The notes beneath the pieces were generated by a model that worked only from the letters and a program-made list of their open reading frames with translations, was not told the origin of the DNA and did no database searches. Source: Caryophanon tenue (GTDB lineage: Bacteria > Bacillota > Bacilli > Bacillales_A > Planococcaceae). From it: DNA of 64,000 nucleotides. The stretch covers positions 124,001 through 188,000 of the forward strand of contig NZ_MASJ01000001.1 in assembly GCF_001700315.1 (NCBI RefSeq), written 5' to 3'. Every line of letters begins with the position of its first letter. Position 1 is the first letter of the stretch. The position numbers and the translations under genes were made by a program. This document shows positions 20,810-30,418 of this stretch, piece after piece.

Positions 20810-21010
20810 TTACGCTTTCTTCCAGTGTTTATGGTCGCGACCAGTAAAAGCATCCGCCATAATGCCAATAATGCCGCCCATGAAGATACCTAGACCAAGG
20901 CTTGCTGGAATCATATCGGTCCAAAAAATGCCGACGAGTAATCCGATAATGCCACCAATTAAGGATAGACTAACGATAAAAGTACTTTTAAAGAGTGCTT
21001 GCATATTCAT
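20810..21010 (-). CDS. Small two-span glycine-rich membrane protein
   Basis: 66 residues starting MNMQALFKSTFIVS, with two hydrophobic spans (about 8-28 and 35-54) rich in Gly (GGIIGLLVG, GIFMGGIIG). Function unknown. AGGAGG stands before ATG 21010 on the minus strand, so the longer frame to 21184 is not used. Confidence 0.65.
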   Translation of the reverse strand: MNMQALFKSTFIVSLSLIGGIIGLLVGIFWTDMIPASLGLGIFMGGIIGIMADAFTGRDHKHWKKA

Positions 21011-21104
21011 AGAAGAGCCTCCTTTTGCATAATACTTACGATTAAGTATATTGTATGGAATACATCGGAGGATTACAATGATTTTATAGGAAACGTGTAT
21101 ATTT

Positions 21105-22028
21105 TCATCGTTTATACGCGATTTTTTTTGCTTTTTCGGTATTGGCAAAATGCCATTTTGTGAGTAATTGTAGCTGTTGTTCACCTGATTTTCGTAAAAT
21201 GCGTGCTGCTATGTCATCCACTTTCGCTCCTGCACCTTTTGGAAGTGTGAAACCTACTTTGTCGGAAAGTTTGTCCATTTCGAGTAAGAATGCGTAACGC
21301 GCAATAATTGAAGCGGTCGCAACAGCAACATGTAAGTTTTCCGCTTTTGTTGAGAACAGCACATTTTCCTCGACGATCGCTTTACTTCCTTTTAAATAAT
21401 TGTAATAGACGCCGCGCTCTGCAAATTGGTCAATTAAAATATAGTCGGGCTTCTCTGGCGCAATTTTCGTGAGGAGCTTTTGTAGTGCTTGATTATGCAG
21501 GAGCCCTTTCATTTTTCCTTGTGAATAGCCTTTTTGCTGTAGGTCATTATACTTTTCATTTCGGAGAATAAGTAAGCTATAATGAAGTGCATGCATTAAA
21601 TCTGGCGCAATTTGGCGAATATAATCGTCCGTTAATTGTTTCGAGTCTTTGACACCTAGTTCGCGCACAAGTGCAATTTTTTCGGCAGGTACGTATGCAG
21701 CGGCCACAGTGATCGGGCCAAAATAATCACCTGTCCCTGTTTCGTCTGAGCCGATGACGGATAGCTCGGCAAACTTTTCAGGTAGGGTATCTCCTTTTGT
21801 TACGGCTTTCACTGGCGCAGTCGCAAGTTGTTGCCATTTAGCTGCTTCACGTTCAGCGCCAGCACCTTGGAACATCACTTTGCCCGATTTATAGCTTGTA
21901 ATCGCTGTATCTTGTAATTTTGCTGCAAACACGACACCAGGTGCTTTACGTTCGATGAGATACGGTGCGTATGTGCGTTCAACTTGTTGCTGTGTTGTAT
22001 TTGATAGTTGTAAGACGATATTTGCCAT
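21105..22028 (-). CDS. rnhC: Ribonuclease HIII
   Basis: 307 residues; cuts RNA in RNA-DNA hybrids. An N-terminal TBP-like substrate-binding domain is followed by the catalytic core with GSDETGTGDYFGP, then VKDSKQLTD and a conserved AIVEENV...HVAVATASIIAR segment. AAAAGGAG precedes the start. Divergent from zapA, as in B. subtilis. Confidence 0.95.
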   Translation of the reverse strand: MANIVLQLSNTTQQQVERTYAPYLIERKAPGVVFAAKLQDTAITSYKSGKVMFQGAGAEREAAKWQQLATAPVKAVTKGDTLPEKFAELSVIGSDETGTGDYFGPITVAAAYVPAEKIALVRELGVKDSKQLTDDYIRQIAPDLMHALHYSLLILRNEKYNDLQQKGYSQGKMKGLLHNQALQKLLTKIAPEKPDYILIDQFAERGVYYNYLKGSKAIVEENVLFSTKAENLHVAVATASIIARYAFLLEMDKLSDKVGFTLPKGAGAKVDDIAARILRKSGEQQLQLLTKWHFANTEKAKKIAYKR

Positions 22029-22198
22029 TTTTTTCTCCTTTTCACGTCACATCACTTGTTTTGCAATTCACAAGTTTGCTATGTTCGTGGTATCATAAAC
22101 AATAGATTTTCGTAAAAATCATTCTTATATATTGTACCGCTTTGACGAACAACATGGCGATTGTTTTAAAAGTGAAATTGCATAAAGGGGGCATGACG

Positions 22199-22459
22199 AT
22201 GGCAAATGGACAGAAAAATAGAATCGATGTAACCATTCATGGAACTTCCTATAAAATCATCGGGACTGAGTCAGTGGAGCAAATTCGTTTAGTCGCATCA
22301 TTAGTGAATGACAAAATGACGGAAATTAGTGAGATGAATCCCAATTTAGATACAGCAAGATTAGCCGTTTTAACAGCCGTCAATGCAGTTAATGAATACG
22401 TCGAGCTTCAAAAATATGTTGAACAATTAGAACAAGAATTGAAAAAACTGAAGGGCTGA
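22199..22459 (+). CDS. zapA: Cell division protein ZapA
   Basis: 86 residues; binds FtsZ and bundles protofilaments. Pattern NRIDVTIHGTSYKIIGTES, then a helical region ending in a coiled coil (YVEQLEQELKKLKG). Start at ATG 22199: the site AAAGGGGGC (22184-22192) leaves the right distance only for this ATG. Four nt before cvpA. Confidence 0.93.
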   Translation: MANGQKNRIDVTIHGTSYKIIGTESVEQIRLVASLVNDKMTEISEMNPNLDTARLAVLTAVNAVNEYVELQKYVEQLEQELKKLKG

Positions 22460-22463
22460 GAAC

Positions 22464-23000
22464 ATGTTAGATTTATTAATTATTATCGTATTAATCGCTA
22501 GCCTTATTGTCGGCATCCGCCGAGGATTAATCGTTCAAGCGATTCATTTATTAGGAGTCGCCATTTCCTTTATCATTGCTTGGATTTACTATAAGCCTTT
22601 ATCAGACCACTTTGAAATGTTAATACCGTATCCTGGTGTAACATCGGATACCGATTTGATTTTATCGGTTGCTGATATTGATGTAGACCGTACATTTTAC
22701 CGTTTATTTGCTTTCGTATTAATTTTTATTGTGGCAAAGATGTTGTTGCAAGTTATTGCGTCGATGTTCCATAAGTTTTCATACTTACCTGTTTTAAAAG
22801 ATTGGAATCGTATCGGTGGCGCAATACTAGCATTTATTGAATTTTACATAGTGATGTTTATGGTATTATACTTACTTGCAATGCTGCCGCTGTCATTTAT
22901 TACATCGCGCTTAGAAAATTCATTCTTTGTAGGACTCATTGTTGAGTACACACCAATTTTAACGGCAATTTGCCAAAAACTTTGGTATTTATACGTTTAG
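22464..23000 (+). CDS. CvpA family membrane protein
   Basis: 178 residues with about four membrane spans (near 3-18, 25-46, 80-104, 120-148). It begins MLDLLIIIVLIASLIVGIRRG, typical of the CvpA/YshB family. Role unclear. Sits between zapA and polX as in B. subtilis. Confidence 0.85.
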   Translation: MLDLLIIIVLIASLIVGIRRGLIVQAIHLLGVAISFIIAWIYYKPLSDHFEMLIPYPGVTSDTDLILSVADIDVDRTFYRLFAFVLIFIVAKMLLQVIASMFHKFSYLPVLKDWNRIGGAILAFIEFYIVMFMVLYLLAMLPLSFITSRLENSFFVGLIVEYTPILTAICQKLWYLYV

Positions 23001-23080
23001 TGAAGGATGGCAGAGCGATATTGTAAAACGATCGCGTTGCTGCTTGAGCACAAATTGCCATAGTAAACAGAACGTAGTTG

Positions 23081-23122
23081 AGGATGTGCTAAAAGTGCAA
23101 AAGCTTTTAGCACATCCTTTTT
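23081..23122 (+). terminator. Terminator after cvpA
   Basis: AGGATGTGCTAAAAG (23081-23095) pairs perfectly with CTTTTAGCACATCCT (23104-23118), followed by T5. Confidence 0.85.
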
Positions 23123-23144
23123 ATATGAAAAAGGAGTGGACTAT

Positions 23145-24860
23145 ATGAATAAAAAAATTATTATTCGTACGCTTGAAAAAATTGCGTTGTATTTAGAATT
23201 ACAAGGGGAAAACCCATTTAAAGTATCAGCATTTCGCAAAGCGGCGGCTGCACTCGAAGCAGACGAGCGTTCATTAGCAGAAATCGATGATGTTACAAAA
23301 TTAAAGGGCATCGGTAAAGGAACGGCTGCGGTGATTACCGAACTGATTGACACGGAAAAATCGACCGTACTTGAAGAGCTAGAGGCAAACACGCCAAAAG
23401 GGTTAGTACCGCTAATGAAACTACCAGGTTTAGGCGGTAAAAAGCTCGCGAAACTGTATCAAGAATTAGGCGTGGATTCTGCTGAACGTTTAAAAGAGGT
23501 GTGTGAAGCAGGAGAAGTTCAAAAGTTAGCAGGCTTTGGTGCGAAAACAGAAGAAAAGATTTTAAAGGAATTAGGGACATTTGGCACACGTGCAGAGCGT
23601 CTACCTATTTGGCAATTAGAGCCAGCTGTCATAGAAATTGAAGCGTTACTACAAGCGATGCCAGAAGTTGAAAAAGCATCAGTAGCTGGCTCATTCCGTC
23701 GTGTGAAAGAGACGAGTAAAGATATTGATTTTATTGTTGCCACAACGAATGCTCAAGCTGTCCGTGAGCAATTATTAGCACAGCTCGTCATTTTAGAAGT
23801 TGTCGCAGCAGGTGATACGAAAGTGTCTGTTATTTTAGACCGTGAAGAACCAATTAGTGTGGATTTCCGATTAGTCACAGCTGACGAATATGCATCCGCC
23901 TTGCATCATTTCACCGGCTCAAAAGACCATAATGTACGCATGCGCCAATTAGCAAAATCAATGGGTAAAAAAATTAGTGAATACGGCGTTGAACAACAGG
24001 ATGGCTCTGTCGTAACATTTGAGAGTGAAGAAGCCTTTTTTGCACATTTTAACTTGCCGTTTATTCCACCAGCTGTTCGTGAAAATGGCAGTGAGTTAGA
24101 CCGCCTTGATGAATTAGCGCAGCTGGCAACAGTACAGGATATTACATCTGATTTACATATGCATACAACATGGTCAGACGGTGCACACGCGGTTCATGAA
24201 ATGGGCGAAGCATTAATTGCGCGCGGCTATAGTCATGGTGTTATTACAGACCATTCTCAATATTTAAAAGTAGCGAACGGTTTAACACCCGAACGTTTAG
24301 CGAAACAGCGTCTTGAAATCGATGTGTTTAATGCAGCACATCCACAGTTCCGATTATATGCTGGCACAGAGATGGATATTTTACCAGACGGCACATTAGA
24401 TTTTGAAGATGATGTCTTAAAAGAGTTAGATTTCGTCATTGCATCGATTCACTCAAGTTTTACACAATCACAAGATAAAATCATGGCACGTTTATTAACG
24501 GCGATGGAAAACCCATATGTACACATGATTGCACATCCAACAGGGCGTATCGTTGGAGAGCGTAATGGTTATGACCCAGATGTGAAAACATTAATCGAAT
24601 GGGCAAAAGCATATGGCAAAATTTTAGAGTTAAATGCCAACCCGTATCGTTTAGATTTAGCGACCGAACATTTAGTATATGCGATGGAGCTTGGCGTGCC
24701 GATTGCCATTAATACAGACGCGCATGCGATTGACCAATTACGCTTTATGGATTTAGGGGTACGCTACAGTCAAAAAGCATGGGTGAAAAAAGAATTAATT
24801 GTAAATACATGGACGACGGAACAATTTGAGGCGTTCATCCGTAAACATAAAGACAACTAG
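23145..24860 (+). CDS. polX: DNA polymerase X with PHP exonuclease domain
   Basis: 571 residues; gap-filling repair polymerase with 3'-5' exonuclease. N-terminal helix-hairpin-helix repeats (KLKGIGKGTAAVI, LPGLGGKKLAKL, LAGFGAKTEEKIL), nucleotidyltransferase motif SVAGSFRRVKETSKDIDFIV, and a C-terminal PHP domain (SDLHMHTTWSDG, AGTEMDILPDG, NTDAHA). AAGGAG at 23131-23136 supports ATG 23145 over the GTG three codons upstream. Confidence 0.95.
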   Translation: MNKKIIIRTLEKIALYLELQGENPFKVSAFRKAAAALEADERSLAEIDDVTKLKGIGKGTAAVITELIDTEKSTVLEELEANTPKGLVPLMKLPGLGGKKLAKLYQELGVDSAERLKEVCEAGEVQKLAGFGAKTEEKILKELGTFGTRAERLPIWQLEPAVIEIEALLQAMPEVEKASVAGSFRRVKETSKDIDFIVATTNAQAVREQLLAQLVILEVVAAGDTKVSVILDREEPISVDFRLVTADEYASALHHFTGSKDHNVRMRQLAKSMGKKISEYGVEQQDGSVVTFESEEAFFAHFNLPFIPPAVRENGSELDRLDELAQLATVQDITSDLHMHTTWSDGAHAVHEMGEALIARGYSHGVITDHSQYLKVANGLTPERLAKQRLEIDVFNAAHPQFRLYAGTEMDILPDGTLDFEDDVLKELDFVIASIHSSFTQSQDKIMARLLTAMENPYVHMIAHPTGRIVGERNGYDPDVKTLIEWAKAYGKILELNANPYRLDLATEHLVYAMELGVPIAINTDAHAIDQLRFMDLGVRYSQKAWVKKELIVNTWTTEQFEAFIRKHKDN

Positions 24861-24878
24861 AATAAGGAGGCGTTTTTA

Positions 24879-27245
24879 ATGATCGCAGAACGCGCATTGA
24901 AAACACTTGAGTATGATAAAGTTCGTGCACAGGTTGCAAACTTTTGTACATCTTCAATTGGTCGAGGGGCTATTGAAGAGCTTGTACCAGAAACTCAATA
25001 TGATCGAGTAGTAGAGCTATTAGAAGAAATGGATGAAGGGCTATCTATTTTACGTGTGAAAGCAAATGTGCCATTAGGTGGTATTTTTGATGTGCGTCCA
25101 CATGCACGACGCGCGCAAATTGGTGGCATGTTATCGGCAACAGAATTGATGGAAATTGCAAGTACGATTCGTGCAAGCCGTATATTCCGTGAATTTATTG
25201 AAGGTATCGAAGATGAAGGGGAACTACACATTCCACATTTTATCGAGCGTAAGGAAGCATTGCCTGTTTTAACGGGGATTCAGCACGAGATTAATTCATG
25301 CATCGATGACAATGCGCAAGTAATGGATTCAGCGAGCCAACAATTACGTCAAATTCGTCAAACATTACGCGCGGAAGAAGCGAAGGTTAAGTCAAAGCTT
25401 GAAAATTTAGTACGTGGTGCAAATGCTTCTAAAATGTTATCAGATGCGATTGTGACGATGCGAAATGACCGTTACGTAATTCCTGTAAAGCAAGAATACC
25501 GTCATCATTACGGCGGCATTGTTCATGACCAATCGTCGTCAGGGCAAACATTATTTATTGAACCAGATGCAGTTGTGCAAGCGAATAATGAAGTGAATCG
25601 TCAAAAGCTGAAAGAAAAAGCAGAAATAGAACGTATTTTACTCGCGTTATCAGAGAAGGTTAGCGAAGTCGGGCATGATTTATTTGTCCTTGTGCAAATT
25701 TTAGGTGATATTGACGTAATTTTAGCCAAAGGTAAATACGGGCAAGCACATAAATGTACGATGCCGAAAATGAATCAAGATGGCTATATTCGTTTAGTAC
25801 GTGCGCGTCATCCGTTAATTGACCGTAATGTCGCTGTGCCAAATACGATTGAGTTTGGTAAAGATTATACAGCAATCGTTATTACAGGTCCGAACACGGG
25901 TGGTAAAACGGTAACCTTAAAAACAGTTGGACTTTGTACGTTAATGGCACAAGCCGGCATCCCAGTTCCAGCACTTGACGGCTCAGAGCTTGCGGTATTT
26001 GACCAATTATTTGCAGATATTGGCGATGAACAGTCGATTGAACAAAGCTTATCAACGTTCTCTTCTCATATGGTGAATATTGTTGATATTTTAGCGAAGT
26101 TCGATGACCGTTCATTAGTATTGTTTGATGAATTAGGTGCAGGAACAGACCCACAAGAAGGTGCAGCACTAGCTATTTCGATTTTAGACGAAGTAGTTGA
26201 CCGAGGCGCACGTGTGATGGCGACAACACATTATCCAGAACTAAAGGCGTACGGCTACAACCGCCCACAAGTGGTCAATGCATCCGTAGAGTTTGATGTA
26301 GAAACATTAAGTCCGACATATCGTTTGTTAATTGGTGTACCGGGGCGCTCGAATGCATTTGAAATTTCAAATCGTTTAGGCTTACCAACATCAATCATTG
26401 ACCGTGCGAAATCATTTACCGGCACAGACCGCCACGAAGTCGAGTCGATGATTGCATCGCTTGAAGAAAGTCGTTTACGTTCAGAACGTGAAGCGGACGA
26501 GGCACACGCATTATTAGAAGAAGCGGCAACATTGCGTGAAGCGTTAGAGCGCAAAGTACAAAACTATGAAGACCGTAAAGAAGCGCTTGAGAAAAAGGCG
26601 AAAGATAAAGCGCACCGTATTGTGGATGAAGCGAAGCGAGAAGCCGAACAAATTATTGCTGAGCTTCGTGAAATGAGCAAAAACGCGTCACGCGCTGTGA
26701 AAGAGCATGAGTTAATTGATGCGAAGAAGCGTTTAGATGGTGTAGGGCCGAAAGAAAACCGTGTGCTGAAAAAGCAAGCGCAAATTCAGGAGCGTCAAGA
26801 AAACTTACAAGTTGGTGATGAAGTGCGCGTCTTAAGCTATGGTCAAAAAGGTAGCGTGCTTGAAAAGATTTCTGACGACGAATATGTTGTGCAAATTGGT
26901 ATTTTAAAAATGAAATTACCGCGTCATGATTTACAATATGTAAAACCAGAAAAAGAGCAACCTGTTCGTGCGATGACGAATGTGAAAAACCGTTCTTCTG
27001 CCGTGAAGCTAGAGCTTGATTTACGTGGAGAGCGTTACGAAGATGCTATTTTACGTACTGAAAAATATATTGATGATGCACTACTTGCAAATTATCACCG
27101 CGTTTCGATTATTCATGGTAAAGGAACAGGTGCATTACGCCAAGGGATTCAAACGTATTTAAAAGGGCATAGTCGCGTGAAAAACTTCCGATTTGGTGAA
27201 GCAGGTGAAGGTGGCTTCGGTGTAACGGTCGTTGAATTGAAATAA
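24879..27245 (+). CDS. mutS2: MutS2 family ATPase/endonuclease
   Basis: 788 residues. MutS-like ATPase core (Walker A GPNTGGKTVTLKT, Walker B VLFDELGAGTDP), a long coiled coil (about 520-640) and a C-terminal Smr nuclease domain (LDLRGERYEDA, IIHGKGTGALR). Known roles include limiting recombination and, in Bacillus, rescue of collided ribosomes. RBS AAGGAGG. Confidence 0.96.
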   Translation: MIAERALKTLEYDKVRAQVANFCTSSIGRGAIEELVPETQYDRVVELLEEMDEGLSILRVKANVPLGGIFDVRPHARRAQIGGMLSATELMEIASTIRASRIFREFIEGIEDEGELHIPHFIERKEALPVLTGIQHEINSCIDDNAQVMDSASQQLRQIRQTLRAEEAKVKSKLENLVRGANASKMLSDAIVTMRNDRYVIPVKQEYRHHYGGIVHDQSSSGQTLFIEPDAVVQANNEVNRQKLKEKAEIERILLALSEKVSEVGHDLFVLVQILGDIDVILAKGKYGQAHKCTMPKMNQDGYIRLVRARHPLIDRNVAVPNTIEFGKDYTAIVITGPNTGGKTVTLKTVGLCTLMAQAGIPVPALDGSELAVFDQLFADIGDEQSIEQSLSTFSSHMVNIVDILAKFDDRSLVLFDELGAGTDPQEGAALAISILDEVVDRGARVMATTHYPELKAYGYNRPQVVNASVEFDVETLSPTYRLLIGVPGRSNAFEISNRLGLPTSIIDRAKSFTGTDRHEVESMIASLEESRLRSEREADEAHALLEEAATLREALERKVQNYEDRKEALEKKAKDKAHRIVDEAKREAEQIIAELREMSKNASRAVKEHELIDAKKRLDGVGPKENRVLKKQAQIQERQENLQVGDEVRVLSYGQKGSVLEKISDDEYVVQIGILKMKLPRHDLQYVKPEKEQPVRAMTNVKNRSSAVKLELDLRGERYEDAILRTEKYIDDALLANYHRVSIIHGKGTGALRQGIQTYLKGHSRVKNFRFGEAGEGGFGVTVVELK

Positions 27246-27279
27246 GTGCAGGTAGAGAAAATAAAAGGGGGCTACAAAG

Positions 27280-27687
27280 ATGGAGCAGTTTTGGACACAT
27301 CCAATTGTCGAAACCGCAGGCTATTTTAGTGTTGTTGTGTTATGTCTTGTCCTGTCGATGGCTGCATTTGAAGTCGTAACAAAGTATAAAAACTGGCAGG
27401 AAATTAAAAGTGGAAATGTGGCAGTGGCACTCGCAACAGGTGGTAAAATTTTAGGCGTCTGTAATATATTCCGCTACTCTATTTCACAGCATAATTCACT
27501 GTTAGAAATGCTGATGTGGGGATTATACGGCTTTGTTTTATTAATCTTTGCCTATTTATTATTTGAATTTTTTACGCCACGTTTTAATGTTGATGAAGAA
27601 ATTGCGAACGACAACCGCTCTGTTGGCTTTATCTCGTTTACAATTTCATTAGGGCTATCCTTTGTTATTGGTGCGAGTATTGCATAG
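27280..27687 (+). CDS. DUF350 membrane protein (YshE-like)
   Basis: 135 residues with four predicted spans (about 12-34, 45-63, 70-92, 110-133). The family has an unknown role. The position after mutS2 equals yshE in B. subtilis. RBS AAAGGGGG. Confidence 0.8.
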   Translation: MEQFWTHPIVETAGYFSVVVLCLVLSMAAFEVVTKYKNWQEIKSGNVAVALATGGKILGVCNIFRYSISQHNSLLEMLMWGLYGFVLLIFAYLLFEFFTPRFNVDEEIANDNRSVGFISFTISLGLSFVIGASIA

Positions 27688-27696
27688 GAGTGATAG

Positions 27697-27780
27697 ATGA
27701 TGAAAAAATTAGCGATTATACTTGTCATTGTAGCGATTATTTTCTTTAGCATAGGTATGTATTATATAATCACAGTATAG
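27697..27780 (+). CDS. 27-residue single-span membrane peptide
   Basis: MMKKLAIILVIVAIIFFSIG followed by seven residues; almost all hydrophobic after two lysines, a possible membrane peptide. AGGAG (27686-27690) stands 6 nt before the first ATG, and a terminator follows 12 nt after the stop, so it looks like the last gene of the mutS2-yshE unit. No family recognised. Confidence 0.5.
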   Translation: MMKKLAIILVIVAIIFFSIGMYYIITV

Positions 27781-27791
27781 CGAAACATACG

Positions 27792-27824
27792 CACCGACGA
27801 ATTTATTTTCGTCGGTGTTTTTTC
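27792..27824 (+). terminator. Terminator of the zapA-mutS2-yshE unit
   Basis: CACCGACGAA (27792-27801) pairs with TTCGTCGGTG (27808-27817), then T6. Confidence 0.9.
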
Positions 27825-27919
27825 ATGTGTCGAAGTGCTTTATTTTTTATTGTAAAAAAACGATGTTATCACTATTTGTTGTTAAATTCTCTAAAATGCG
27901 CTAAATTTCTCTTTTGTGT

Positions 27920-27947
27920 TTGATTTTGTAAATAATTTCATTATAAT
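27920..27947 (+). promoter_or_regulatory. Promoter of lcfA
   Basis: TTGATT (27920-27925), 16-nt spacer, TATAAT (27942-27947). No FadR palindrome is visible next to it. Confidence 0.6.
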
Positions 27948-28028
27948 AAAATCAGAAACAACAAATTTTGTGTTCACAGCGTAGTGAATGTGCCAGTATG
28001 TGACCAATAAGAGAGGGAGTGACGTACG

Positions 28029-29714
28029 ATGACAACAAAGCCATGGTTAAAATGGTATCCGTCAGACATTGCATCAGAAATCAGTATTGGAGATTTTACA
28101 GTTCATCAATACATGACCAATGCGAAGGAAGACCGTCCACAAGCAACAGCTCTTCATTTTATGGGAAAAGAAATGACGTTTCAGGAAGTATATGATGGTG
28201 CACAGAAGTTTGCGAATTATTTGCAGTCATTAGGGTTACAAAAGGGAGACCGTGTCGCGATTATGTTGCCAAACTGTCCACAAGCGGTGATGGCATACTT
28301 CGGCACAATGTATGCAGGAGGTGTCGTTGTACAAACGAATCCACTATATACAGAGCGCGAATTATCGTATCAAATGAAAGACTCTGGCGCAAAAATTATT
28401 TTAGGTTTGGATATTTTATATCCGCGTATTTCCAAAGTGCTGGCAACTACAAATATTGAACATGTTATTGTGACAGCGATTAAAGATTATTTACCATTCC
28501 CGAAAAATATGGTGTATCCACTTATGCAAAAGAAGCAATATGGTTTTACCGTAAATGTCGAGCACCAAGGGAAAAATCATTTATTTACAGAAATTATGAA
28601 AGCGTCGTCATCTGAGCCAGTACACGTAGATGTAACGTCAGATGATTTAGCGTTGTTGCAATACACGGGTGGCACAACAGGGTATCCAAAAGGTGTCATG
28701 TTAACACATCGCAATTTAGTCTCCAATGTAGAGATGTGCGGTGAATGGATGTACCGCTGTCAATACGGAGAAGAAATCATTTTAGGGATTTTACCATTTT
28801 TTCATGTATACGGTATGACGACTGTATTAATCCTTTCAATGAAGCTAGCGAGCAAAATGGTGCTATTGCCGAAGTTTGATGTAGATACGACGTTAAAAAC
28901 GATTGATAAGCAAAAACCAACATTATTCCCTGGCGCACCGACAATGTACATCGGCATTTTAGCGCATCCGTTGCTGAAAAAATATGACCTTTCATCAATT
29001 AAAGCATGTATTAGTGGATCAGCGCCGTTGCCAATAGAAGTTCAACAGCAATTCGAAGAGATTACAGGTGGTAAACTTGTCGAAGGATACGGTTTAACGG
29101 AAACGTCACCCGTGACACATGCGAACTTTATTTGGGACCATCGTGTAAATGGCTCAATCGGTGTGCCGTGGCCAAATACTGATGCAGCTGTTTTCCAAAG
29201 TGGAAGCACGGAGCGATTACCGATTGGCGAAATTGGTGAAATTGCTGTGAAAGGTCCACAGGTGATGCAAGGATACTGGAATCGACCAGAAGAGACAGAA
29301 GCGGTGTTTAAAGATGGCTGGTTCTTTACAGGTGACTTAGGTTATATGGATGAAGACGGCTTCTTTTATGTAGTTGATCGTAAAAAGGATATGATTATTG
29401 CAGGGGGATACAATATTTACCCGCGTGAAGTAGAAGAAGTGCTTTATGAGCATCCAGCTATTCAAGAATGTGTCGTTGCAGGAATTCCAGATCCGTATCG
29501 TGGCGAAACAGTCAAAGCATATATTGTTTTAAAAGAAGGATATTCTGTCACGGCTGACGAATTAAACAAATACTGCCGTGAAAACTTAGCTGCGTACAAA
29601 GTTCCAAGAGCATACGACTTCCGCGAAGAATTGCCGAAGACTGCTGTTGGTAAGATTTTACGCCGTCAACTAATCGACGAAGAACAGGAAAAGTCGCATC
29701 TTCAAGCGAACTGA
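28029..29714 (+). CDS. lcfA: Long-chain-fatty-acid--CoA ligase
   Basis: 561 residues; activates fatty acids to acyl-CoA with ATP. Adenylate-forming motifs: YTGGTTGYPKGVMLTH, GYGLTETSPV, GDLGYMDEDGFFYVVDRKKD and the catalytic Lys in PKTAVGKILRR. Followed by fadR-fadB-etfB-etfA, the B. subtilis arrangement for beta-oxidation. RBS GAGAGGGAGTG. Confidence 0.95.
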   Translation: MTTKPWLKWYPSDIASEISIGDFTVHQYMTNAKEDRPQATALHFMGKEMTFQEVYDGAQKFANYLQSLGLQKGDRVAIMLPNCPQAVMAYFGTMYAGGVVVQTNPLYTERELSYQMKDSGAKIILGLDILYPRISKVLATTNIEHVIVTAIKDYLPFPKNMVYPLMQKKQYGFTVNVEHQGKNHLFTEIMKASSSEPVHVDVTSDDLALLQYTGGTTGYPKGVMLTHRNLVSNVEMCGEWMYRCQYGEEIILGILPFFHVYGMTTVLILSMKLASKMVLLPKFDVDTTLKTIDKQKPTLFPGAPTMYIGILAHPLLKKYDLSSIKACISGSAPLPIEVQQQFEEITGGKLVEGYGLTETSPVTHANFIWDHRVNGSIGVPWPNTDAAVFQSGSTERLPIGEIGEIAVKGPQVMQGYWNRPEETEAVFKDGWFFTGDLGYMDEDGFFYVVDRKKDMIIAGGYNIYPREVEEVLYEHPAIQECVVAGIPDPYRGETVKAYIVLKEGYSVTADELNKYCRENLAAYKVPRAYDFREELPKTAVGKILRRQLIDEEQEKSHLQAN

Positions 29715-29733
29715 AATCATGTTGCAGAAATAG

Positions 29734-29788
29734 TTGACAAAAATGTGCTGGGATAATATTATAAAAACATGAATGAATAGTCATTCAT
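29734..29788 (+). promoter_or_regulatory. fadR promoter with FadR operator
   Basis: TTGACA (29734-29739), 17-nt spacer, TATTAT (29757-29762). The palindrome ATGAATGA-ATAG-TCATTCAT (29769-29788) starts at the expected transcription start and matches the known Bacillus FadR consensus TGAATGA...TCATTCA. FadR bound here would block fadR-fadB-etfBA; long-chain acyl-CoA releases it in B. subtilis. Confidence 0.9.
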
Positions 29789-29817
29789 TTTTGAATTAGT
29801 AGTGGTGGTGAACGGTT

Positions 29818-30402
29818 TTGAAGAATGACAAACCGAAGTATAGGCAGATTATCGATGCAGCCATCGTTGTCATCGCAGAAAATGGATACCATCAAGCGCA
29901 AGTTTCAAAAATTGCGAAACAAGCAGGGGTAGCTGATGGCACAATCTATTTATATTTCAAAAACAAAGAAGATATTTTAATTTCGGTATTTAGCGACAAA
30001 ATGTCCGTATTTACGGAATCGCTACAATATATTATTAAAACGGAGAGTAGTTCAGCGGATAAGTTATGCCGCATGATCGAAAACCATTTTACGGTGCTTG
30101 CGAGTGATGCTCACTTAGCTGTTGTTACGCAACTTGAACTACGTCAGTCAAACAAGGTGCTTCGCCAAAAAATTAATGCCATTTTAAAAGATTATTTAAA
30201 GCTTTTAGATGAAATTTTAATTGAAGGCATGGTGAAAGGTGAATTTCATGCAACGATGGATGTGCGTTTAGCACGTTCAATGGTTTTTGGCACAATCGAT
30301 GAAACGATTACGACATGGGTCATGAATGAGCAACGCTATAGCTTGACGGAACTTGCACCGAAAGTTCAAACATTAATTTTACGAGGCTTACAAGCAACAT
30401 AA
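29818..30402 (+). CDS. fadR: TetR-family fatty acid regulator FadR (TTG start)
   Basis: 194 residues. N-terminal TetR helix-turn-helix (VSKIAKQAGVADGTIYLYFKNKEDIL) and a ligand domain. Start is TTG 29818 after GGTGGTGAA. Immediately downstream of a perfect FadR-type operator and upstream of fadB, so autoregulated repressor of fatty-acid breakdown. Confidence 0.9.
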   Translation: MKNDKPKYRQIIDAAIVVIAENGYHQAQVSKIAKQAGVADGTIYLYFKNKEDILISVFSDKMSVFTESLQYIIKTESSSADKLCRMIENHFTVLASDAHLAVVTQLELRQSNKVLRQKINAILKDYLKLLDEILIEGMVKGEFHATMDVRLARSMVFGTIDETITTWVMNEQRYSLTELAPKVQTLILRGLQAT

Positions 30403-30418
30403 AAAGGGTGTGGGAGAA

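Noticed and set aside
20650-21032. Frames antisense to the small membrane gene
   Set aside because: The minus-strand gene has AGGAGG and a hydrophobic pattern; these are shadows.
24257-26554. Serine-rich minus-strand frames inside polX and mutS2
   Set aside because: Typical antisense shadows of charged helical proteins with GAA/AAA codons.
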